64,000 nt of DNA from Jaminaea rosea (Eukaryota > Basidiomycota > Exobasidiomycetes > Microstromatales): positions 930,001 to 994,000 of the forward strand of contig NW_020289976.1 in NCBI RefSeq assembly GCF_003144245.1, read 5' to 3'. This document shows positions 44,588 to 54,100 of the stretch, piece after piece. The position numbers were made by a program, and so were the translations under genes. A model generated the notes under the pieces. It was given only the letters and a program-made list of their open reading frames with translations. It made no database searches and was not told the origin of the DNA. Positions within the stretch are counted from its first letter, which is position 1; each line of letters starts with the position of its first letter.

Positions 44588-46848
44588 ATGTTTCAAGGGC
44601 ATCGCGTCGCAGGATCATCCACATCCACGGCGTCAGCCTTTCAACCCTCAAACGACCAGCCTCAGCGAGAGTCTCGCATTCACTCCATCTACGAAAAGTG
44701 TGAGTGTGCAAGTCGCGGCGAGGCTGTAAGGCGTAGTAGCTGACCACCCACCCTAACGCGCCAACAGACCTCTACGACCCTAAGGACCTCCAGTCCACTG
44801 ATCCTGTAATTCGCCAACTCGCTCGCAAACACTCTCAGCGTCAACAACACAACAGAATGCCGTCCGCAGCAAAGAAGCGTCAGAGCGCCGTGGGCTTCGC
44901 ACAAGGTACCAAGGGCGATGGACCTAGCAGCAACGCCAACGCCAACGGGAAGCCGCGCAATTCGACTGGCTCTGCCTATGAGGGCTTCGGCGCACTCATG
45001 GACGAGTACTCTGACTCGGACGACTCAGACAACGAGGCCCCTAGGCCTGACCGCGCCGGGGCTTCACAGCAGAGGGGAGCCGTGAGGGAGAGCTGGAGCG
45101 CAAGGGCCCAGGCTGTGGGAGAGAGGCCTCCGGACAGTGCTTCTCAGAACCCGCCCACTCTCAAGCTGCTTGGCCTCAAAAGTCAGCGTGAAGGTGGGCA
45201 ACCTCTGGGTCGACCCAATAATGGTCCAGCTACCCTTGTGTCGCCGTCGTACCAGCGAGAACGCGCTCCAAGCCCAGCATTCGAGATGCTTTCCGAGGTC
45301 AATGAGCCTCGCGCTCAGCCAGTCGCTCGTCACGGCATCAACGAGCAAAGCGTCAGCGAGTACGGTGACGGCGGTTCCAGGGTTGGCAGCACCATCGACT
45401 TCACCGGCCAGGGCAGCGATGGCTTTGGAGGCGCGCCCGTCGTGCAATCTCAAGTTCCACCGCAATCGCAGTCGCGTCAGATGCAGCAGCAGCAGCCAGC
45501 TCGAGGCCCAGTCTCGCCACCGCGTGCAGTGAACAACGGCCTCCAACCCTCAAGCGCCTCCAACCCTCGCAAAGCATTGACTGCCCAGCTCGGCCTTGAC
45601 ACGCCCCTGCCGAGTAAGCCTGCGAGCCCTTCAAATGGCCCTCAGGGTGATTACTTCTCAGCGAGGGGCAACGGTGGCAATCACGAGGTCGAACTGTCAA
45701 GGGATGACCCCTTCAACACAACGCCGCGCTCACCACAAGCGGCCATGGTCCGTGGGCCCCCGTCCTCATCTTCGTCCTTCGGAGCCTCGAGCCCCACCGA
45801 GAAGACAAATCCCTTCGGCAGCGGAGATTCACCTCCTGGTCGCATGCTTGTAGCTGGCCCTGGCCCTCAGGGATACGGTCCTCGATCTCCCACGTCGCCG
45901 ATGCGTCCAGAGGCACCGCTGATCGCCCAGCAGCAAGGTTACAATCGCGGTCCTCCGCAGCCCATCTTGCGAAACGGCAACGATGTTTCTCCCATGGCCA
46001 TGCCCCGACCTCAGCCTGCTCCTGGTCCGGGCTTCTCTCAGCAAGCACCGCCTCAGAAGCGTCAGTCCGTATTCCGTCGCAGCATGGCCTTCGTCACTGG
46101 CGGCGGTGGCGAACCTTCATGGCAGCAGCAGCAACAGCAGCAGCAGCAGCAGCAAGGCTACCAGCAGGGTCCTGGCGGGAACAAGCGCCAGAGCATCTTC
46201 CGCCGCTCCATGGCCTTCCTGAGCGGCAAGCCTGCCCCCGCTCCAGCACCCGCACCTGAGCCCCTCGAGGAGAACCACGCCCCACCGCGCAACCGCGGAT
46301 TCGACAATGAGAAGGAGATGATCTCTCGTCGCAGCCAATACCTCGGCGGCGGGCACAAGGGCGATGAGTGGGACGTGAATGGCGCTGGCGCCAACTTCTG
46401 GCGACGCTTCAATGAGGCGCAACGCCATGCAAACCCGAATGACAAGATGGAAATGACCTCCCGGCGATACACGGAGAAGGCTATTACACGTCGCAAGTTG
46501 AGCTTGTGGCTCTCCGGCCTGGGTGGGGTGTTGATCATCGCAGCGGTCATTGGCATCGTGATCTGGCGAGAGGGCAAGGCATCCAACGATAATGGGAACC
46601 CGGGGTCGATCAATAAGGGCGACTTTGGTGGGACTCACATCATGCAGCGCAGTGAGCCTACGCCCGTCGCCGCTGTTGTCGCTGCCCGCGAGAGCGTTGA
46701 GCGCGATGACAATGGCGACGTGTGGGCTACTGCGAGGGTCGTTGAGGAGCGAGCACATCCCCTTCCGAGGTCGACGGCTGTGCCGCAGCTCAGCAAGAGG
46801 CAGATCATGCGACGACACGCTCAGCGCCATGCGATTAGGGACGAGTAG
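44588..46848 (+). CDS. Single-pass membrane protein with disordered N-terminus, unknown function
   Basis: Two exons (44588-44699, 44768-46848); the 68-nt intron has donor GTGAGT, a CTAAC branch site and acceptor AACAG. It totals 730 residues. An alternative start at 44857 would skip exon 1, but exon 1 reads sensibly into RIHSIYEKYLYDPKDLQSTD, so I include it. Residues 1-610 are Ser/Pro/Gln/Gly-rich with an acidic DEYSDSDDSDNE patch. A motif is duplicated: KRQSVFRRSMAFVTGG and KRQSIFRRSMAFLSGK, separated by a Q10 run; KRQS and FRRS look like basophilic kinase sites. One membrane span lies at about 617-637 (LWLSGLGGVLIIAAVIGIVIW), followed by about 90 residues with basic ends. No signal peptide, so the large part is likely cytosolic. 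I do not recognise the family. Confidence 0.82.
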
Positions 46849-47302
46849 GAGGACGCATCGCAGCATTAGAGCATAGCAAATACCATCACTCTCCGACCAC
46901 TGCAAGGACACTTACCTCTAGGAAATGCGCCCTTGACGGGCCCCTCCCTCTCATCGCCGGCAGCTTCCACCAGCGCTGGTGACACAACCTGTAAATGCCA
47001 CCCCCTATCCTCACTTTCGCATCATTTGTCGGACCCCATAGACACCGCCGAAGCGGTTGAGGCAGCGCAGCGCAGCTACGAAGCAGTCACTGGCTGGTCC
47101 GCTGCCTCTCGCCTCCCCTCCTGGCCTCACTAGTACCCTTTCGCCTCGCCTCATCATTGCAAAAGTCCCAACTACTTGACATCACGCTCCTTTCATCACT
47201 AGTCTCTCTTTCATCAATGGCACACTTTGGGTGCAAGGAATGCTCATCTATTGCTGTAGATCCATCCATTTTGCCATGATGGCGTCTCCCTGTCGCCGCT
47301 AT
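46849..47302. other. Gene-free interval between convergent genes
   Basis: 3' UTRs of the membrane-protein gene (+) and the acetyltransferase gene (-). No further feature is seen. Confidence 0.5.
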
Positions 47303-48048
47303 TTACTGACCAAGCGTGACGAGCCTTTCAATCGCTTCTTGGCCTTCCAGACGCATCCCCGTCCAGCCGTCCATGGGCTGCGTACGAGAGTGACGCCTCG
47401 GGTCAGCATGTCGATCATTCTCAAGCTGTTCTTCTTGCTTTTCGGGCTCACCTTGGCACCCAACACCTGCTTGTAGAAGGCAATGGACGGAGCATTCCAG
47501 TCCAAGACGCTCCAGTCCACCCTGCCGCAGCCCTTCTCCTTTGCGATCCTCCCCAGGTTGCGGAAGAGCCTGTGCGGAGCAGCGACATCAACATCAGCAA
47601 TTGCCTCGCTCTTTCTTTTAGCCTCTGCATGTCTCGTATTCACGCTTTGCCTACGCCTCTGTTCCTGACCGACTCGAGCACAAAGAGATCTTCAAGGTAC
47701 AGGCTGGGCTTGCAAGTCCAAGTTGAAAAGGAGAAGAAGTAGATTGCCAGGCCTACGGGTGCGAGCTTGCCGTCCTCTCCTTCAGACTCGGCGATGATGC
47801 AATTTGCGTACTTCTTTTCGAAGATGTTCTCCTTCACCTGCGAGCGGAGAGCTACAAAATCAGCCTGAAGTGATGAACGAGGAGGGGGAGCGGGGGCTGC
47901 TTTTACGAACCAGGGCGGGCGTTGCCTTTGCTTCCTGCGGCTCCTTCTCGTAAATGGCGAGCTCCTTGATCAGCCAGATGATCGTCTCTGTGTCCGCCTC
48001 GGTAGCCTCGCGGACATTGACTGTATAGGGCTGGGCGGACTTGGTCAT
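47303..48048 (-). CDS. GNAT acetyltransferase, spermidine/thialysine (SSAT) type
   Basis: Four exons (48048-47911, 47837-47644, 47569-47452, 47377-47303), introns 73, 74 and 74 nt, give 174 residues, the usual length for this family. The fold runs VREATEADTETIIWLIKELAIYE, then YFFSFSTWTCKPSLYLEDLFV, the acetyl-CoA loop RNRGVGKALF, and WSVLDWNAPSIAFYKQVLGAK with the conserved end PMDGWTGMRLEG. These features fit SSAT-like enzymes that acetylate diamines, polyamines or thialysine. Donors are GTTCGT, GTGAAT and GTGAGC, so slightly unusual. ATG at 48048 begins MTKSAQPYTV. The substrate is inferred from family only. Confidence 0.92.
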
Positions 48049-48243
48049 GACTGCGTGTGTGTCGTGTGAGACGGGTTGAAGAGAACCGTGTGAGGAAGAA
48101 AGCAAGAAGAAAGCGGGGAAGAAACGCACCTTGGCTGCGTGGCTCGTGCGGGGTCACGCTCTCAGTCGACGCCGGCCGAGAGGACCGATGCAGCCAGGCA
48201 GGCTTCTTCTCCTCCCGACGGTAGCATATAGCCAGCTTAGAGG
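48049..48243. promoter_or_regulatory. Shared divergent promoter, acetyltransferase / cog4
   Basis: 195 bp between outward-facing ATGs. GC-rich, with a CGACGCCGGCCG stretch near 48168. Confidence 0.55.
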
Positions 48244-50943
48244 ATGGCTGTGGACCTCAACACCGGCAGCAGCGCCGAAGCAGGCCCATCAAAGCTGCGG
48301 CATGCTTCTTCTCGCCCGCCACCATCTTCCACCGACCCTGCCAAGCTTCTGACTCCAGGGGCCGTCCGCCGTGCCCTCACACAGCTCAACGCCCACTCTC
48401 AACAAGTCGACGATGACCTCTCCCGCACAGTCTCCTCATCCCTTCAACGCATCACCACCTCACAGCAGTCCATCTCTTCTCTCGCACCTCAGATCGACCT
48501 CCTCAGCGAAGAGGCGAACGTCCTTCGCTCCCGCCTCGTCGACGCCGCGAGAACATCAGACAGGATAACGGGGGCGGTCAGAGTGCTCGACGATGAGAAG
48601 AAACGTCTCGCCATCGCCCGAGCATGGCTTACGGCGACACAAGACTTGAAGGCTAGTCTCTCCACGCTGTCCACTGCCATCGATCAGGGCGACTGGGAGC
48701 TAGCAACCCGCCATGCGCAAAAGGCAATGAGCGTCCCGCCAGAGGTCATCAATAGCGAGTTTGCGGCTCGCGTTGTTCCCTCCACCGAGCAGCCCTTGAC
48801 ACCCGCACAAACGCTCCTCGAGCTGAGAGAAAAGCTGCTGGCTGTTTTCACGCAACGCTTTCATCATGCCACGATGGAGAGCAGGGATGAGGCGGAGGCC
48901 AGTCGTTTCTTCCGACTCTTTCCCCTCGTGGGATGGCGCAGTGAGGGATTGGATGCCTACTCCACTTTCGCCAGGGGCATGATCAGAGAAAAGGGGAAAG
49001 CAATCCTCACTGCTGCTCATCGCGGCAATGTGCCACATGCGCAGCTCCTTACGGCCCTCTTTGAGCAGCTAGCTCTGCTCATCGATACGCATCAGGCAGT
49101 CGTGGACAGGCATTATGGAGATGGCAATTTTGCAGCTGGGGTCATGCCTGGCTTGCAGGACGAGTGCGACGAGATCGGCCTCAAGATCGTTGAAGGCTGG
49201 GTAGAAACGACGCAAGTCATGAGAAGACTGACAGAGGCGCGGGCGTACAAGTTCTCATACCTGGCTAATCTGGGCGCCGCCGGCGCTTCGACTGCATCGA
49301 GCTCGAGCGGCGGTGGTGGTGCAAATAAGTTTGGTATTCCAGGCCGCCCTTCGACCCCGCTTGGCCGACCAGGCACACCCGCTGCAGGTGGGGCACGAGC
49401 AAGCATGGACGAGCCACAGATGCCAGATGGGCGAGAGGTGGATCGCTTGCTTCATGAGCTGACATCTTTGGCTGCGCGCTGGGCCACCTATCGACGCTTC
49501 TTGAAGGGGCGCCTCACGAGCGAGCGGGTCGACGCAAAGCAGGACGCAATTGCAGCTGATGCTGGAGGCTTCAAGGATTTCCATCGCCGATCCAGCATTG
49601 ATGGATCCGCCATCGCGGCTGCTGTTGCTGGCGCAAGCAAACACGACTCGACTGCCGCGGCCACGATCAAGGCGGACATCGTCACGGCCTCAAAGCTACT
49701 GAGCACCTCTGCCCTAGCGCACCGTCTCGACTCCCTCCTCTCAGACGTCTACTGCCCACTCGAACGATGGTACCTTCGCTCTAGTCTCGAGAAGGCCCAC
49801 CGCATCGACACATGCGACCCGTCCACCCGACCCCTCACCTCCTCCGTCCTGGACGATGCCTTCTTCCTACTGCGAGCCTCGGCGACACGGATTCTTTCCA
49901 CCTGTCACCCTGCTACAATTGGCACGGCGCTGCGCGGCGTCCGCATCGTCGCCGATGATGACTACGCACAGGTGCTCGTGAGGAGGATGGAGGCCGTCTG
50001 GCGCTCCGTTGGAGGTGCATTGGCAGGGCCTGATGGGCCCAGGAAGGAGACGGCGACAAGGGAGATGAGGGCGCATTTTGTGCGCTATCTCAATGTGTTG
50101 GGCGTTTCGGTTCGGTACGCAGAGAGAATCCTGGCCGACTTGGGAAGCGAAGCGCACTTGGAGTCGCTTTTCCCCGGAGGCGATGACGACGATGATGAGG
50201 AAGAAGAGGATGCGGCAAACGTGCCTTCCGATCTCCCTCGCAACGACAAGGGCCTAGCTCGACACCACCTGACTACGCACCTCTCCGCCCTCCCCTCTCG
50301 CCTGCGCTCGGCGCAACGCACCGAGCTCGAGCACCTCTTCCAGCACGTCACTCGACCCCGCCTCCGCACTTTGCTCTTTGCTGACGTCTTCCGCGAGGTG
50401 CGCTACGATGTACGCACAGAGGAGGAATACGCCGCAGCAGAGGACAAGGACTGGGTAAGACGTCGTTTCGCTAGGGGTTGGGATGCAATAGTGGCTGCAC
50501 CCTTCAGGGAGACGTTCGATGAGGATAACTATGACGAGTACGTTGGACTGGCAGTGGAGGCGTTCGTGCGGCCGTGGGAAAAGGCCATGGTTGGCGCAGG
50601 CAATGCGTCATCGTCCCTGCCGGCCTTCACCCGCTTTACTGAGCTAGGAGCCCTCCGCTTCGATAAGGACTGGCGCGCCGTTGCTGCGCATGTGGGCGAA
50701 CAGACGAAAGGAGGTGGTGGTGCGGCTGCGGTCCGAGACAAGTTTGCACGCATCGCTCAGATTGCGTACGTCCTTTGCCTCGATGAGGATGAGGACGATG
50801 AGGCTATGGGCGCTACGGCTGCTGCAGCGGGAGACGAAAAGCATGGCAGCGACGGCATCTACGAGGCAGGGGCTACGAGTGGCTTCTCGTGGAGACTGAG
50901 CGCAAGTGAAGTCAAGGCAGTCAGGGCGCTACGAGTTACGTAG
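48244..50943 (+). CDS. cog4: Conserved oligomeric Golgi complex subunit 4 (Cog4)
   Basis: A single exon of 899 residues with ATG at 48244. Cog4 belongs to lobe A of the COG tether that captures intra-Golgi retrograde vesicles and binds Golgi SNAREs and SM protein. The N-terminal coiled coil (SSLQRITTSQQSISSLAPQI) leads into helical repeats. Recognisable segments include ATRHAQKAMSVP, SRFFRLFPLVGW, GMIREKGKAIL, a block with KFSYLANLG, and SLEKAHRID followed by SSVLDDAFFLLRASATRIL. Two low-complexity inserts (Gly/Ser near 350, acidic DDDDDEEEED near 650) make it longer than animal Cog4 (about 785). No intron is needed. Confidence 0.93.
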   Translation: MAVDLNTGSSAEAGPSKLRHASSRPPPSSTDPAKLLTPGAVRRALTQLNAHSQQVDDDLSRTVSSSLQRITTSQQSISSLAPQIDLLSEEANVLRSRLVDAARTSDRITGAVRVLDDEKKRLAIARAWLTATQDLKASLSTLSTAIDQGDWELATRHAQKAMSVPPEVINSEFAARVVPSTEQPLTPAQTLLELREKLLAVFTQRFHHATMESRDEAEASRFFRLFPLVGWRSEGLDAYSTFARGMIREKGKAILTAAHRGNVPHAQLLTALFEQLALLIDTHQAVVDRHYGDGNFAAGVMPGLQDECDEIGLKIVEGWVETTQVMRRLTEARAYKFSYLANLGAAGASTASSSSGGGGANKFGIPGRPSTPLGRPGTPAAGGARASMDEPQMPDGREVDRLLHELTSLAARWATYRRFLKGRLTSERVDAKQDAIAADAGGFKDFHRRSSIDGSAIAAAVAGASKHDSTAAATIKADIVTASKLLSTSALAHRLDSLLSDVYCPLERWYLRSSLEKAHRIDTCDPSTRPLTSSVLDDAFFLLRASATRILSTCHPATIGTALRGVRIVADDDYAQVLVRRMEAVWRSVGGALAGPDGPRKETATREMRAHFVRYLNVLGVSVRYAERILADLGSEAHLESLFPGGDDDDDEEEEDAANVPSDLPRNDKGLARHHLTTHLSALPSRLRSAQRTELEHLFQHVTRPRLRTLLFADVFREVRYDVRTEEEYAAAEDKDWVRRRFARGWDAIVAAPFRETFDEDNYDEYVGLAVEAFVRPWEKAMVGAGNASSSLPAFTRFTELGALRFDKDWRAVAAHVGEQTKGGGGAAAVRDKFARIAQIAYVLCLDEDEDDEAMGATAAAAGDEKHGSDGIYEAGATSGFSWRLSASEVKAVRALRVT

Positions 50944-50963
50944 AGCGAGCTGGACCAAGGTCG

Positions 50964-50969
50964 AATAAA
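50964..50969 (+). terminator. AATAAA polyadenylation-type signal after cog4
   Basis: A canonical AATAAA hexamer begins 21 nt after the cog4 stop. The convergent neighbour ends at 51123, so the two 3' UTRs share about 180 bp. Confidence 0.5.
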
Positions 50970-51122
50970 AAAGCTTGAATTTCACGGGAGAAATCTGAAA
51001 CAGTACGGCCGAAGCTGGAATCGAGCGGACTCGGCTCCCCCTCGCAAGACCATGATTGAAAGATAGTGTGTGGTATTCCAGAGCGAGACAATCTCCATGC
51101 CTTCCTTTTGATTCCCAGTCAA

Positions 51123-54100
51123 CTAGGAGCGCCACTGAACAGCAGCCGCAGTCTTAGCAGGCGTTCCACTTCCGGTCTTTTTTCCCTTCTTCCCCTTTGA
51201 CGAGGTCGCAGCTTGCTCCTTGGCGAGGTTGGCAAATCGCGGATTGATGTGCTCGATAAACTTCTTGCCGTCTTCCTCAATCTCACGCGTCAGCCCGTCA
51301 TCGGCGGACTTCTTCTCTCGCTCCTTTTTAGTTGCGCCACCAGCAGACGAGGCGGGCGGGGATGCCGAGGAGGAAGTGGGCGCTGCCGCTGAGCCCGTGG
51401 CTACATCACGGCTGCGACGCTGGCTCTGAGTCGACTTGCGGGGAGACGCGGCGGACTGCACAGGTGAAGCCGCAGCGGGGGAGGAAGACGACTTGTCAGC
51501 CTCCTTGGAACCGGAAGCCGACTCCTTCGGGCTGTCGCCCTTCTTCTGATGAGCAGCGTATCCTCCGGTGGAGAGACCGAGCCCAGAAGTGAAGATAGAG
51601 CTGAAGCGCGACTGCTTGGACAGGTCGGCGGGACGCTTGGCCGGTGTGGGCACGTCGGACTCGCCGCCGCTGCTGGTGGGCTTCTTGCTGCTACTGCTCG
51701 ATCGCTTGACAGCAGACTTGGTCGAGGTGTTGCGCGTGGGCTTCGAGGACTGCTCGAGGTCAACTGCGGGGGCCGGCGCGGGAGCGGTGGAGGCGCTCTT
51801 CTTGGGAGAAGCGGCACCGGCAGGCGTCTCCTGAGCTGCGGGCGTGGCAGCGGCAGCGGCCGAGGGGACCTCCTTGTCATCTTCGGACGTCTTTGCAGAG
51901 GCGGCAACAGCGGCGACGGACGCCTCCTCCTTTGCCTTGCCCTTGCCCTTGTCCTTAGGCGAAGACTTGACCGATGTGGAAGACTGCCTGGAAATCAGCG
52001 ACGGCTCATTCGCGAAAAGCTTGCGGCCACCTGTCTTGACGAAAGAAGCAGGTCGCTCCTTCGTGCTAGCGTCCTTGTCAGCAGGGGCGGCGATGCTCTC
52101 CTGAGTGATGGGAGCAGAGATGTCCTTCTTTGAGACGGATGGCTTTCGCTCGGCCTTGCTGGTTTGCTTGGTAGGCAGGGCAGGCGCCGCTTCCTTGTCT
52201 TTGGCGGAAGAGTGCGCAGCAGCGTCTTCGTGGGCTGACTTGGTCGAGGCGCGACGGGTAGTGAAAATGCGCTTCAAAAAGCCTGTACCGCTGTGCGAGT
52301 CTTTGTCCTTGTCCTTGTCTTTGGAGGGCGTCTTCTGCATAGCAGCGGCTGTGGCAGGAGCAGCAGCGCCGCTATTGACAGCGTCTCCGCGGGTAGCGGA
52401 GCTCTCTTCACCGGCAGCATCCTTCCACATAGCGTCAGCCTTCTTGGCGTCCACGGAGGCGGAAGAGTCGCTCTTGCCGGCCTCGTGAGATCCCACAACG
52501 GCAGCGGCAGTGGCCGCGAGGCCAGCGAGCTCGGCGTCGTGCTCCTCCTGCTGGCGAGTCGGCTTCGTTACGGCAGAGGCAGAGTCATCACCGCCAATCG
52601 ACTTGGAAGATCGAGCTTGCTCCTCTGCGTCGAGGCGCTTCTGGTGCTCCGCCTTGGCCTCAGCTTCAGCCTTCTCGCGAGCCTTGTGTTCCTCATCGAG
52701 CGAAGCCTTGGCTGCCTTAGCATCGTCTTCTGCCTTCTTCTCAGCATCGATGCGGGCCTTGTGCTCTTTCTCCAAGGAAGCGGCGGCGGCAGCAGCAGCG
52801 GCGGCAGCTTCGGCCTTGGACTTCTTCTCGCCGTCCTCACGGGCCTTGTGCTCATCGTCGAGCTTGCTCTTAGCTGCTTTCGCATCGTCCTTGGCCTTCT
52901 TCTCTGCCTCTTCACGAGCCTTGTGCTCCTTATCGAGCTTCGCCTTAGCCTTAGCAGCGTCATCCTCCGCCTTTTTCTCGGCCTTCTCTCGAGCCTTGTG
53001 CTCCTTCTCGAGGGCAGCGGCAGCAGCGGCAGCTTCAGCTTTGCCCTTCTTTTCGGATGCCTCGCGAGCTTTGTGCTCCTCATCAAACTTGGCCTGGGCA
53101 GCCTTGGCGTCCTCTTTTGCCTTCTTTTCGGCCGCCTCCCGCGCCTTGTGCTCCTCGTCCAGCTTGGCCTGAAGGGCAGCCGCATTTTCCTGGGCTTGCT
53201 TTTCTGCTGCAAGGCGGGCTTTGTGCTCCTCCTCGAGCTGAGCCTTGGCCGCGGCCACCTCCTCGTCCTTCTTCTTGAGAGCGGCGGCAGCAGCAGCAGC
53301 GGCGGCGGCGGCCTCGGCCTCTTCCTTCTTCTTCCGCTCATCGGCTTCCTTCTGTGCCTTAGCTTCAGCCTCCTGCTTGGCCTTCGCTTGAGCCTCCTGT
53401 TCCTTCTTCTCTTCGGCCTCGCGCTTCGCCTTGGCCTCGGCTTCACGCTTGCTCTGCTCCTCAGCGTCATGTTGCGCCTTCTCCGCGGCTTTGCGCGCCT
53501 CTTCGGCCTCCTCGCGCTTCTTTTTCTCGCGCTCGAGCTCAGCGACAGCGGCAGCAGTAGCACCGGCGGCGGCGGCAGCAGCGGCTTCTTCAGCTTTGCG
53601 CTTCTCGGTGGCCTCCTTGGTGTGCTTCTCCTCGGTTTCCTGCTTCTTGTGAGCAGCGTCAGTAGCCTTCTTCGCTTTAGCCTCGTCCTCCTTTTGCTTT
53701 TTCGTGGCAGCTTCGGCCTCCTTCTTGGCCTTCTCTGCCTCCTTGTGAGCGTCAGCAGCAGCCTTCTCCTCCTTCTCCCGAGCAGCAGTCGCTTCCTTGA
53801 GCTTCTTGGCTTCTTCATCGCGCTTCTTCTTGTCGGCGGCCTCTTGGTCCTTCTTCGCCTTCTCAGCAGCAGCGGCAGCAGAAGCAGCGGCAGCAGCGGC
53901 CGCCGCTTCCTCCTTCTTTCGCTTCTTCGCAGCCTCTTCATCGTCTTTCTTCTTCTTCTTCGCAGCCTCCTCATCCTCTCTCTTCTTGCGCTTAGCAGCC
54001 TCAGCGTCCTTGCGGTCCTGCTCCTCCTTCTCGCGCTTGTTCTTCTGCGCTGCGAGGACAGCCTGGCGCCTGCTCTCCTTCTCGGCCTCCTTCTTCTGCT

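Noticed and set aside
52640-53240. CRISPR-like array
   Set aside because: The periodic units are coding, nearly contiguous, imperfect and in frame within a eukaryotic gene.
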